Notes under the pieces: model-generated
Database searches by the model: none
The model's input: the letters and a program-made list of their open reading frames with translations, nothing else
Told to the model about the DNA's origin: nothing
Source of the DNA: Thalassotalea agarivorans
Lineage (GTDB): Bacteria; Pseudomonadota; Gammaproteobacteria; Enterobacterales; Alteromonadaceae
Length of the DNA: 64,000 bases
Direction of reading: 5' to 3'
Assembly (NCBI RefSeq): GCF_030295955.1
Contig: NZ_AP027363.1
Location: forward strand, 434,001 to 498,000
Shown here: positions 1 through 6,196 of the stretch, one piece after another
How the letters are laid out: each line of letters opens with the position of its first letter
Position numbering within the stretch: the stretch's first letter is position 1
Made by a program: the position numbers and the translations under genes

Positions 1-62
1 ATTGGTAGAACAGCGGTCTCCAAAACCGACGGTTGGGAGTTCGAATCTCTCTACCCCTGCCA
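1..62 (+). tRNA. tRNA-Trp (CCA anticodon), 5' truncated
   Basis: The window opens inside a tRNA. The anticodon stem-loop is visible with CCA in the loop (TCTCCAAAA), followed by a variable region, a TTCGAAT T-loop, the acceptor strand CCCCTG and an encoded 3' CCA ending at 62. CCA reads UGG, so this is tRNA-Trp. About 14 bases of the 5' end, including the 5' acceptor strand, lie outside the window. tRNA-Trp directly upstream of secE is usual in related gammaproteobacteria. No terminator is visible between it and secE, so the two may share a transcript. Confidence 0.95.
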
Positions 63-136
63 AATTCCAGCGAAAGCTGACAATAAGTGACAATGATGTT
101 ACTTATTTAAAATGAAAGTAGTTTACAGGTAGAAAT

Positions 137-517
137 ATGAACGCAAGTACAGAAAACCAAACAGGTGGTTCTCTAGACACAGTAAAATGGTTACTCGTGT
201 TAATCATTTTAGCTGGTGCCGTTGTTGGCAATTACATGTTTGGTGAAGAATCAGTATTAGTGCGCGCTATCGCAGTTGTAGCGGCTGTTATCGTTGCTGG
301 TTTAATTGCTATGACCACTGAAAAAGGTAAAGCAGGCGTTGCTTTTGCTAAAGAATCACGTACAGAAGTTCGCAAAGTAGTTTGGCCAACGCGTCAAGAA
401 GCAATTCAAACGACTGGTATCGTTTTAGTTGCTACAGTAATCATGGCTCTTATTTTATGGGGTCTAGACTCAGTGCTATTCTGGGTTGTTGGTTTCATCA
501 CTGGCTTACAGGTGTAA
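137..517 (+). CDS. secE: Preprotein translocase subunit SecE
   Basis: SecE clamps SecY in the SecYEG inner-membrane channel that exports unfolded proteins. The product is 126 aa, close to the 127 aa of E. coli. Three hydrophobic segments are visible (about residues 17-36, 41-60 and 93-120), and the conserved cytoplasmic amphipathic region ESRTEVRKVVWPTRQEA lies just before the last one. The gene sits between tRNA-Trp and nusG, the usual bacterial order. The start at 137 is the first ATG in frame, with only a weak purine-rich ribosome site before it. Confidence 0.97.
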   Translation: MNASTENQTGGSLDTVKWLLVLIILAGAVVGNYMFGEESVLVRAIAVVAAVIVAGLIAMTTEKGKAGVAFAKESRTEVRKVVWPTRQEAIQTTGIVLVATVIMALILWGLDSVLFWVVGFITGLQV

Positions 518-523
518 TTAAAG

Positions 524-1075
524 ATGACTGAAGAAAATAAACCAAAGTTAAGATGGTATGTTGTACAGGCTTTTTCTGGCTATGAAGCGCGTGTACAAAA
601 AACATTGCTTGAGCATATCGAAATTCACGGTTTACAAGATAAATTCGGTCAGATCTTAGTACCTACTGAAGAAGTAGTTGAGATGCGTGCTGGCCAAAAA
701 CGCAAGAGCGCGCGTAAATTCTTCCCAGGCTATGTTCTAGTTGAAATGGCGATGGACGAAGAAGCATGGCACTTAGTTAAAAGTGTACCACGTGTATTAG
801 GTTTTATTGGTGGTACAAGTGATCGCCCAATGCCAATTACACAGAAAGAAGCTGACCGTATTCTTCAACGCCTTGAAGATTCTACGGACAAGCCAAAGCC
901 AAAAACAATGTTCGAAGTGGGCGAAGTGGTTCGCGTTATCGATGGTCCATTTGCAGACTTCAATGGTGTGGTTGAAGAGCTTGATTATGAAAAATCACGC
1001 ATTAAGGTATCAGTCCTTATCTTTGGTCGTTCAACACCAGTAGATTTAGAATTCTCACAAGTTGAGAAAAGCTAA
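524..1075 (+). CDS. nusG: Transcription termination/antitermination factor NusG
   Basis: NusG binds RNA polymerase, promotes Rho action and links transcription to the ribosome through S10. The 183-aa product has the NGN domain at about 1-125 (opening [13 protein letters not shown], with the [10 protein letters not shown] strand) and a C-terminal KOW domain from about 131 ([19 protein letters not shown]). It begins 6 bp after the secE stop, so the pair is a two-gene operon. The operon's own terminator, just downstream, has been split by an insertion sequence, so transcripts from nusG may now enter that element. Confidence 0.98.
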   Translation: MTEENKPKLRWYVVQAFSGYEARVQKTLLEHIEIHGLQDKFGQILVPTEEVVEMRAGQKRKSARKFFPGYVLVEMAMDEEAWHLVKSVPRVLGFIGGTSDRPMPITQKEADRILQRLEDSTDKPKPKTMFEVGEVVRVIDGPFADFNGVVEELDYEKSRIKVSVLIFGRSTPVDLEFSQVEKS

Positions 1076-1090
1076 TTCAATACTTAATTG

Positions 1091-1105
1091 AATAAAAAAG
1101 CCCGC
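1091..1105 (+). terminator. Left arm of the interrupted secE-nusG terminator
   Basis: AATAAAAAAGCCCGC (1091-1105) is perfectly complementary to GCGGGCTTTTTTATT (2556-2570). Removing the IS and one target duplication restores a 15-bp-stem, 4-nt-loop, bidirectional-looking Rho-independent terminator after nusG. The two arms are now about 1.45 kb apart. Confidence 0.85.
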
Positions 1106-1165
1106 AATAGCGCAATGCTGATCTATTAAGAATGTGATCAGTTGACCGATCCAAATGATCGTGCA

Positions 1166-1201
1166 AAATCCGTAGTCAGTTTTCTGATTACGGATTTTTT
1201 T
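1166..1201 (+). terminator. Terminator-like hairpin at IS left end
   Basis: AAATCCGTAGTCAG (1166-1179) pairs with CTGATTACGGATTT (1184-1197) around a TTTT loop, with one wobble pair, and a run of T follows to 1201. The transposase ATG is the next base, 1202. The hairpin probably stops read-in from nusG or hides the transposase ribosome site on read-through RNA, a known way for IS elements to limit impinging transcription. Confidence 0.7.
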
Positions 1202-2539
1202 ATGCCTGCCTTCACCCAGTTTCACGATTTTATCGAAGAATCCCCAGTAGATATTGCCAAGTTAACCACCTTTTGTGAGCACATTCCTGACGATTGGGTT
1301 TATCAAGCGACAGGGTTGTCAGCCAAAGCTACAATCCGAAGACGGCGTTTGCCCAGTGATATGGTGCTTTGGTTGGTAGTTGGTATGGCATTTTTTAGAA
1401 ACGAACCGATTGCTGAAGTAGCAAGGCGTATGAACATATGTGCTGAAGGCTTAGCTGATGAAAAACTTTTAGCTAAAAGTGCATTAACCGAAGCGAGAAA
1501 ACGTCTTGGCTCTGAATCGATGGCATGGCTATTTAGGCAATGCAGCAACCAATGGGGATTAGAGCGTTACCCAGGTGACACTTGGCACGGCCTTCAGGTT
1601 TTTGCTGTTGATGGGGCTTTATTTCGCACAAATGATACGCCTGAATTACGTGAGCATTTCGGCTCTGGAAATACGAGCACAAATCGGCAAACGCCATTTC
1701 CTATGTTAAGGCTCGTGACGCTAATGAATGTTCGCTCTCATGTGATTGTTGATGGCGATATAAGCCCTTATCGAAAAGGTGAAATTCCTCTCGCAAAGGG
1801 GTTCATGGATAAGTTGCCAGATAACTCAGTTACCCTACTAGACAAAGGTTTCTATAGCGCAGAGCTACTTCTGGGTATAAACAAACTGGGAGACAACAGT
1901 CATTGGCTTATTCCCGCAAGAAAAGGTTTAAAGTACACGCTGCTCGACAAGCAAGAAAGTAATGACCAATTGGTCGAGATGAAGGTCTCCCCTCAGGCAA
2001 GAAAGAAGAATCCTGACTTACCGGAAACTTGGAAAGTTAGGGCTGTAACGTATGAAGTTGCTGGCAAAGTAAAAACGGTATTCACATCATTACCTCGTGA
2101 TAAATACAACGCTCAAGATGTTGCCGAGTTATACCATGAGCGTTGGGAAATTGAGCTAGGTTACCGAGACATCAAATCATCAATGCAACACAATGCGATC
2201 ACCCTTAGAAGCAAAACAGTTGATCTTGTATATCAAGAGTTATGGGGACTTGTGCTGGGTTACAACCTTGTTCGAAGAGAAGCTAGTCAAGCGGCCGTTT
2301 CTCATCAAAGAGCTCCTAACGAAATTAGTTTCAAATATGCTTGCCAGTTCATCGCCAGTCAATTGAAAGTGATGGCAAAAGCGCTATCACCTGGTAATAC
2401 ACCAAAACGATTAGCTCAGCTTCGAGGTGACTTGACCATGCTCTTCAAAGAAAACCGCCCTAGGCCATCAAGACCTAGGGCGGTAAAGATATCAAAGACC
2501 CGTTATCCAATTAATCGCAATGCTGCTCCACTAAAGTGA
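1202..2539 (+). CDS. IS4-family transposase (DDE)
   Basis: Cut-and-paste transposase of the insertion sequence. With the ATG at 1202 the product is 445 aa. The catalytic triad is readable: Asp137 in FAVDGALFR, Asp214 in TLLDKGFYS, and Glu318 in YHERWEIELGYRDIK. The last region matches the IS4 signature Y-(2)-R-(3)-E-(6)-K exactly. An in-frame TTG lies at 1142, but it would put the 5' end of the frame inside the terminator hairpin and lacks family support, so 1202 was chosen. The frame is intact to a stop 9 bp before the right end of the element. A hairpin lies in the last codons (2454-2484). Confidence 0.93.
   Translation: MPAFTQFHDFIEESPVDIAKLTTFCEHIPDDWVYQATGLSAKATIRRRRLPSDMVLWLVVGMAFFRNEPIAEVARRMNICAEGLADEKLLAKSALTEARKRLGSESMAWLFRQCSNQWGLERYPGDTWHGLQVFAVDGALFRTNDTPELREHFGSGNTSTNRQTPFPMLRLVTLMNVRSHVIVDGDISPYRKGEIPLAKGFMDKLPDNSVTLLDKGFYSAELLLGINKLGDNSHWLIPARKGLKYTLLDKQESNDQLVEMKVSPQARKKNPDLPETWKVRAVTYEVAGKVKTVFTSLPRDKYNAQDVAELYHERWEIELGYRDIKSSMQHNAITLRSKTVDLVYQELWGLVLGYNLVRREASQAAVSHQRAPNEISFKYACQFIASQLKVMAKALSPGNTPKRLAQLRGDLTMLFKENRPRPSRPRAVKISKTRYPINRNAAPLK
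2454..2484. other. 11-bp perfect hairpin inside the transposase 3' end
   Basis: ACCGCCCTAGG (2454-2464) and CCTAGGGCGGT (2474-2484) form a perfect 11-bp stem with a 9-nt loop, entirely within coding sequence. It could slow or end antisense transcription entering from outside, or stabilise the transposase mRNA. The role is inferred only from structure. Confidence 0.6.
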
Positions 2540-2550
2540 ACAGCATTGCG
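2516..2550. repeat. Nested palindrome at IS right end with an internal copy of the terminal repeat
   Basis: CGCAATGCTG (2516-2525) is the exact inverse of CAGCATTGCG (2541-2550), which includes the IS tip and two flanking bases. A smaller inverted repeat, CACT-AA-AGTG, lies between them. The right end therefore carries a second, inward copy of the terminal inverted repeat, which the left end lacks. Confidence 0.75.
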
Positions 2551-2555
2551 CAATA

Positions 2556-2570
2556 GCGGGCTTTTTTATT
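2556..2570 (+). terminator. Right arm of the interrupted secE-nusG terminator
   Basis: GCGGGCTTTTTTATT is complementary to the arm at 1091-1105. The right target duplication preserves this arm and its T-run, but it is now separated from its partner by the IS. Confidence 0.8.
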
Positions 2571-2590
2571 GATATAAGATTACACCCTTT

Positions 2591-2628
2591 AGCTACATGC
2601 AGCTTATAGCACGCAGCATACAGCTTCT
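2591..2628. repeat. Degenerate 7-bp tandem array over the VOC gene stop
   Basis: AGC recurs at 2601, 2608, 2615 and 2622, exactly 7 bp apart, with a related AGCT at 2591. On the VOC gene's sense strand the units read like GTATGCT and GCGTGCT. The array overlaps the gene's stop codon (2627-2629). Units resemble those of the arrays at 3214, 19941 and 26368. Confidence 0.55.
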
Positions 2629-3133
2629 AATTATATGCACCACTTGAATAGGTTAATTCATAACTGTGGCTATAAATTTCTAGAATATTGCCAAACGGGT
2701 CTTCCATATAAATCATGCGATAGGGTTTTTCACCAGGGTAATAGTATCTGGGTTCCTTCATTCGTTTTTTACCGCCAGCGGCAACGATTTTTTCAGCCAA
2801 ACCTTCTACATCTGGGTCTTGTACGCAAAAATGAAATACGCCGGTTTTCCAATATTCGAAGTTATCTTCAGGGTTTTCCTGATTATGAAATTGAAAAAGC
2901 TCTACACCAATACGATCGCCTGTCGACATATGGGCAATTTTGAATCGTTTCCAACCACTGCCAAATACGTCTGTACACATGACGCCTATTGGGGAGTCAT
3001 CTTCGACAATTTCGGTTGGAGTCATGATCAAGTACCAGCCTAAAACTTCGGTATAGAATTTAACGGCTGCTTCTACATCGGGAACTGAAATGCCAATATG
3101 TGAAAAGGTTCTTGGGTATACAGAATTGCTCAT
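2627..3133 (-). CDS. VOC (glyoxalase/bleomycin-resistance fold) family protein
   Basis: The product is 168 aa with two paired beta-alpha-beta-beta-beta modules typical of vicinal-oxygen-chelate enzymes. Four likely metal ligands are visible: His in SHIGI near the N-terminus, Glu in GVELF, His in FHFCV and Glu in NILEIYSHS. It resembles lactoylglutathione-lyase-like proteins, but the substrate cannot be read from sequence. The start at 3133 was preferred to an ATG at 3175 because an AGAGG ribosome site sits just upstream and the fold begins at once. It is the only reverse-strand gene between nusG and rplK, where most relatives have none, so it is probably an acquired gene. Confidence 0.85.
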   Translation of the reverse strand: MSNSVYPRTFSHIGISVPDVEAAVKFYTEVLGWYLIMTPTEIVEDDSPIGVMCTDVFGSGWKRFKIAHMSTGDRIGVELFQFHNQENPEDNFEYWKTGVFHFCVQDPDVEGLAEKIVAAGGKKRMKEPRYYYPGEKPYRMIYMEDPFGNILEIYSHSYELTYSSGAYN

Positions 3134-3213
3134 TATTGCCTCTATGTTTTGTTTGCTTAACAGCAGTATAGGCACTATTTGGAAAGTTGCTTCACGGCTT
3201 TGCGATTGTATTT

Positions 3214-3290
3214 AAGAACTAAGAACTAAGAACTAAGAACTAAGAGCTAGGAGCTAAGAACTAAGTGCTGCGCGCTTCGAGCTACGTGCA
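3214..3290. repeat. 7-bp tandem array (AAGAACT type)
   Basis: Eleven 7-bp units follow in phase: AAGAACT four times, then AAGAGCT, AGGAGCT, AAGAACT, AAGTGCT, GCGCGCT, TCGAGCT and ACGTGCA. The series grades from AAGAACT into the GC-rich form seen at 26368. Nearby, CCATGCC is also tandem with a 7-bp period (3308-3325). The array lies upstream of the VOC gene start in the VOC-rplK gap. Confidence 0.85.
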
Positions 3291-3353
3291 GTGTGTTGAT
3301 ATGAATTCCATGCCCCATGCCCCATTAGCGAAGCGAACATGCCCTTTTCTCGC

Positions 3354-3385
3354 ATGAGATCCCGTATCAAGGTACGGGATGACGG
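3354..3385 (-). repeat. REP-like hairpin, inverted partial copy of the 127-bp repeat head
   Basis: Read on the reverse strand, this is CCGTCATCCCGT, a short loop, and ACGGGATCTCAT. It is the same head hairpin that begins the two 127-bp repeats at 19525 and 19769. Stem: ATCCCGTA with TACGGGAT. Confidence 0.7.
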
Positions 3386-3433
3386 AATCTTATACGCCTT
3401 TTGCCCCTCAAAACGACTATTTCCAAAAAATGC

Positions 3434-3463
3434 TTGATATTCAGACGTTGATTAATTTATAAT
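3434..3463 (+). promoter_or_regulatory. Sigma-70 promoter of the rplK operon
   Basis: TTGATA (3434-3439), an 18-bp spacer and a perfect TATAAT (3458-3463), 110 bp before the rplK start. The long leader that follows fits an autoregulated ribosomal-protein operon. Confidence 0.75.
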
Positions 3464-3520
3464 CCACCGCCGCTTTTTATTGGGTGCTTATTTTAGCATC
3501 AAATTGGCGGCGTATTTTTA

Positions 3521-3573
3521 ACCGGGGAGCTGTATTGTTTCAGCGTTATCACCCATATAAAAGGTATTAAACA
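3521..3573 (+). promoter_or_regulatory. Candidate L1 translational operator in the rplK leader
   Basis: Just before rplK the leader carries GGGGAGCTG, a short loop and CAGCG, giving a GCTG/CAGC stem with an asymmetric flank. In E. coli, protein L1 represses the rplK-rplA operon by binding a leader structure that mimics its 23S rRNA site. Position and shape suit the same role here, but the match was not tested against a model. An upstream GC-rich inverted pair (CGCCGC with GCGGCG) also lies in the leader. Confidence 0.45.
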
Positions 3574-4002
3574 ATGGCTAAAAAAGTCCAAGCTTTAATC
3601 AAGCTTCAAGTTGCTGCTGGTGCAGCTAACCCGTCACCACCAGTTGGTCCAGCTCTTGGTCAACACGGTGTGAACATCATGGAATTCTGTAAAGCGTTCA
3701 ACGCAAAAACAGATTCTCTAGAGAAAGGTGCTCCAGTACCTGTAATCATCACAGTTTATAACGACCGTTCTTTCACGTTCGAAACTAAAACTCCACCTGC
3801 GTCTTTCCTTCTTAAGAAAGCTGCTGGTATCAAGAGTGGTTCTGGTCGTCCAAACACTGAGAAGGTTGGTACTGTTACACGTGCACAACTTGAAGAAATC
3901 GTTAAGACTAAAGAACCAGACTTAACGGCAGCAGATATGGATGCTGCAGTACGTACAATCGCGGGCAGCGCTCGTTCAATGGGTTTAGTGGTAGAGGGTT
4001 AA
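3574..4002 (+). CDS. rplK: 50S ribosomal protein L11
   Basis: L11 forms the GTPase-associated centre on 23S rRNA and is needed for the stringent response through RelA. The 142-aa product matches the usual length. The N-terminal domain carries the proline-rich [20 protein letters not shown] segment, and the C-terminal RNA-binding domain has [11 protein letters not shown] and AGSARSMGL. It is the first gene of the rplK-rplA pair, which ends 3 bp before the next start. Expression is probably controlled by L1 through the leader. Confidence 0.99.
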   Translation: MAKKVQALIKLQVAAGAANPSPPVGPALGQHGVNIMEFCKAFNAKTDSLEKGAPVPVIITVYNDRSFTFETKTPPASFLLKKAAGIKSGSGRPNTEKVGTVTRAQLEEIVKTKEPDLTAADMDAAVRTIAGSARSMGLVVEG

Positions 4003-4005
4003 TCA

Positions 4006-4701
4006 ATGGCTAAATTATCAAAACGCGCTCGTCTTATCCGTGAAAAAGTAGACGTATTAAAAGAATACGATATCGAAGAAGCAATCGCACTTCTTAAAGA
4101 GTTTGCTACTGCAAACTTCCGTGAGAGTGTAGACGTTGCGATCAACTTAGGTATCGACGCTCGTAAATCAGACCAAAACGTTCGTGGTGCAACTGTACTA
4201 CCTAACGGTACTGGCCGTGAAGTTCGCGTTGCTGTATTCACTCAAGGTGAAAACGCAGACAAAGCGAAAGAAGCTGGTGCAGACATCGTTGGTATGGACG
4301 ACTTAGCTGAGCAAGTTAAGAAAGGTGAAATGGACTTTGACGTAGTAATCGCTACTCCAGATGCTATGCGTGTAGTTGGTCAATTAGGTCAAATCTTAGG
4401 TCCACGTGGCCTTATGCCTAACCCGAAAGTTGGCACAGTAACTCCAGACGTAGTAACTGCTGTTAACAACGCTAAAGCGGGTCAAATTCGTTACCGTAAC
4501 GATAAGAACGGTATCATCCATACTACTATCGGTAAGGCTGATTTCGAAGAAGCACAATTAAAAGAAAACCTTGAAGCATTATTAGACGCGCTTAAGAAAG
4601 CTAAGCCGGCTCAAGCTAAAGGTCAGTACATCAAGAAAGTATCAGTATCTACAACAATGGGTGCTGGTGTTGCTGTAAACCAAGCGAGCTTGGCGTACTA
4701 A
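4006..4701 (+). CDS. rplA: 50S ribosomal protein L1
   Basis: L1 builds the mobile L1 stalk that helps release E-site tRNA, and it also represses its own operon. The product is 231 aa, with the two-domain L1 layout and the signature segment [18 protein letters not shown] at about 128-145. The start follows the rplK stop by 3 bp. No terminator follows. Instead a strong promoter for rplJ begins 17 bp after the stop. Confidence 0.99.
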   Translation: MAKLSKRARLIREKVDVLKEYDIEEAIALLKEFATANFRESVDVAINLGIDARKSDQNVRGATVLPNGTGREVRVAVFTQGENADKAKEAGADIVGMDDLAEQVKKGEMDFDVVIATPDAMRVVGQLGQILGPRGLMPNPKVGTVTPDVVTAVNNAKAGQIRYRNDKNGIIHTTIGKADFEEAQLKENLEALLDALKKAKPAQAKGQYIKKVSVSTTMGAGVAVNQASLAY

Positions 4702-4717
4702 TTCTTTTTTAAGACGC

Positions 4718-4746
4718 TTTACAGGGGCGAAATTCTAAACTATAAT
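4718..4746 (+). promoter_or_regulatory. Sigma-70 promoter for rplJ-rplL-rpoB-rpoC
   Basis: TTTACA (4718-4723), a 17-bp spacer and a consensus TATAAT (4741-4746). The position between rplA and rplJ corresponds to the L10 promoter of E. coli. An inverted pair (GGGGC and GCCCC) brackets the -10 element. Confidence 0.82.
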
Positions 4747-4762
4747 TTTGCCCCTTAAATTT

Positions 4763-4969
4763 TGGTAGGAGCTGCAAGTTTTACTTGTTCAGCGCCCGTC
4801 AAAGACCGTAGGAGCCGAGACTTTTAGGAGTTAACGCTTAATAAAACAATCCTACGTAGATGGTGATTACCCAGATATTTCCTAAATACTGGTTTCGCCG
4901 TTCAGTTCCAAGGGTGACCTTGGGAAATGTTAATACCGGATTTATCCGGTGAACCAGGAGTTAAAGCCA
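4763..4969 (+). promoter_or_regulatory. L10 leader (autoregulatory 5' UTR of rplJ)
   Basis: About 200 nt between the rplJ promoter and its start contain no gene but several inverted pairs, for example CCAAGG with CCTTGG near 4910-4923 and CCGGAT with ATCCGG near 4936-4948. In gammaproteobacteria the L10(L12)4 complex binds such a leader and blocks rplJ translation. The length and place match. The exact fold was not computed. Confidence 0.7.
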
Positions 4970-5464
4970 ATGGCTATCAATCTTGATGACAAAAAAGCAA
5001 TTGTTGCTGAAGTTCAAGAAGCTGCTGCTGGCGCTCAATCAGCTGTAATCGCAGACTCTCGCGGTGTTACAGTAGATGCAATTACTGCTTTACGTGCTAC
5101 AGCACGTGAAAACGGTGTGTGGATGAAAGTTGTTCGTAACACATTAGCACGTCGCGCAGTTCAAGGTACTGACTTTGAATGTCTAACTGACAACTTAGTA
5201 GGTCCTTCATTAATTGCATTCTCAACTGACCACCCAGGTGCTGCTGCACGTATTTTTAACGATTTCGCGAAAGAAAATGACGCGTTTGAATTAAAAGCAG
5301 CTGCATACGAAGGTGAAGTTGTAGACGTATCGGTACTTGCTAAGTTACCAACATACGACGAAGCAATCGCACGTTTGATGAGCGCTATGAAAGAAGCATC
5401 TGCAGGCAAGCTTGTTCGCACTATTGCTGCAGTTCGCGATCAGAAAGAGCAAGAAGCTGCTTAA
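4970..5464 (+). CDS. rplJ: 50S ribosomal protein L10
   Basis: L10 anchors L7/L12 dimers on the ribosomal stalk. The ATG at 4970 ([12 protein letters not shown]) gives 164 aa, the normal size. It has AGGAG 10 bases upstream, which excludes the in-frame GTG at 4949. The N-terminal rRNA-binding domain contains [12 protein letters not shown] and [10 protein letters not shown], and the C-terminal helix that holds L12 ends the protein. Translation is probably repressed by the L10-L12 complex through the leader. rplL follows after 75 bp. Confidence 0.98.
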   Translation: MAINLDDKKAIVAEVQEAAAGAQSAVIADSRGVTVDAITALRATARENGVWMKVVRNTLARRAVQGTDFECLTDNLVGPSLIAFSTDHPGAAARIFNDFAKENDAFELKAAAYEGEVVDVSVLAKLPTYDEAIARLMSAMKEASAGKLVRTIAAVRDQKEQEAA

Positions 5465-5502
5465 TATTAGCAAGCAAGCTTTTTGGTTTAATAGTTATTT
5501 AC

Positions 5503-5518
5503 ACAGCCTATAGGCTGT
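5503..5518 (+). other. Perfect palindrome before rplL
   Basis: ACAGCC-TATA-GGCTGT folds to a 6-bp stem with a TATA loop, ending 9 bases before the rplL ribosome site. It may tune rplL translation, which must exceed rplJ about fourfold. The function is inferred. Confidence 0.5.
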
Positions 5519-5539
5519 ATTTGAAACAGGAAATTGAAA

Positions 5540-5911
5540 ATGTCTATTTCTAAAGACGATATCCTAAACGCTATTGCTGACATGTCAGTAATGGAAGTTG
5601 TAGAATTAGTAGAAGCAATGGAAGAGAAGTTCGGCGTATCTGCTGCAGCTGCTGTTGCTGTTGCTGGTGGTGCTGATGCAGGCGCTGGTGCTGCTGAACA
5701 AACTGAGTTCGACGTAATCTTAACTGGTTTCGGCGACAAGAAAGTTGGTGTTATCAAAGCAGTACGTGGTGCAACTGGTCTTGGCCTTAAAGAAGCTAAA
5801 GAGCTTGTTGAAGGTGCACCTAAAGCTCTTAAAGAAGGCGTTGACAAAGCAGAAGCTGAAGCTCTTAAAGAAGAGCTTGAAGCAGCTGGCGCTACAGTTG
5901 AGCTTAAGTAA
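5540..5911 (+). CDS. rplL: 50S ribosomal protein L7/L12
   Basis: The acidic stalk protein recruits and activates translational GTPases. The ATG at 5540 gives 123 aa. An AGGA site precedes it, so the TTG six bases earlier was rejected. The N-terminal dimerisation helix ([20 protein letters not shown]) is followed by an Ala/Gly/Val-rich hinge at about 35-52. The C-terminal factor-binding domain has [20 protein letters not shown]. It is followed by two hairpins before rpoB. Confidence 0.99.
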   Translation: MSISKDDILNAIADMSVMEVVELVEAMEEKFGVSAAAAVAVAGGADAGAGAAEQTEFDVILTGFGDKKVGVIKAVRGATGLGLKEAKELVEGAPKALKEGVDKAEAEALKEELEAAGATVELK

Positions 5912-5945
5912 TCTGTTAATCTACAGATTCGCCTGAAAAGGCAAT

Positions 5946-5976
5946 GGCTGGTGATTTAAACGTCACCGGCCTTTTT
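5946..5976 (+). terminator. Attenuator between rplL and rpoB
   Basis: GGCTGGTGA (5946-5954, counting the first G) pairs with TCACCGGCC (5963-5971) with one wobble, and TTTTT follows. In E. coli a partial terminator here lowers rpoBC expression relative to ribosomal proteins. Confidence 0.75.
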
Positions 5977-6005
5977 GCGCTAAAGAAAGTTGTTTTTTTA
6001 GCGCA
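5976..6005 (+). other. Second hairpin in the rplL-rpoB gap
   Basis: TGCGCTAAA and TTTAGCGCA form a 9-bp stem with an A/T-rich inner region, directly after the attenuator. The position corresponds to the E. coli RNase III processing site. That function is inferred. Confidence 0.5.
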
Positions 6006-6196
6006 AAGCCTTAACTATTAAGGTGTTGGTAAGAAAACTTGAATTTTATTCAACTAACTTACTGATAAAAAATAGTAAATCTGTTTGGTATTTGTACTAA
6101 AACAGTGCATTATTTGATGTTTAGACGTAAACGTCATTGCAAGAAAACTTGTCTTGATAAGACATTTTGGCCATAACCATCAAGCTGAGGAACCCC

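Larger units (their letters stand above)
1113..2548 (+). mobile_element. IS4-family insertion sequence, intact, with 10-bp target duplication
   Basis: The element is 1436 bp. Its ends are the inverted repeat CAATGCTG (1113-1120) and CAGCATTG (2541-2548), and it is flanked by a direct repeat CGCAATAGCG at 1103-1112 and 2549-2558. It carries one transposase gene. The target was the stem-loop of the nusG terminator. A 10-bp duplication and a DDE transposase with a YREK signature fit the IS4 family. The left end has four GATC sites in 41 bp (1120, 1136, 1148, 1157), as in Dam-regulated IS10 and IS50. Both ends and the reading frame look undamaged, which suggests a recent, possibly active insertion. 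Confidence 0.93.

Noticed and set aside
3214-3290. CRISPR-like tandem repeat
   Set aside because: The units are 7 bp, directly abutting, with no spacers and no cas genes. It is a simple tandem array.
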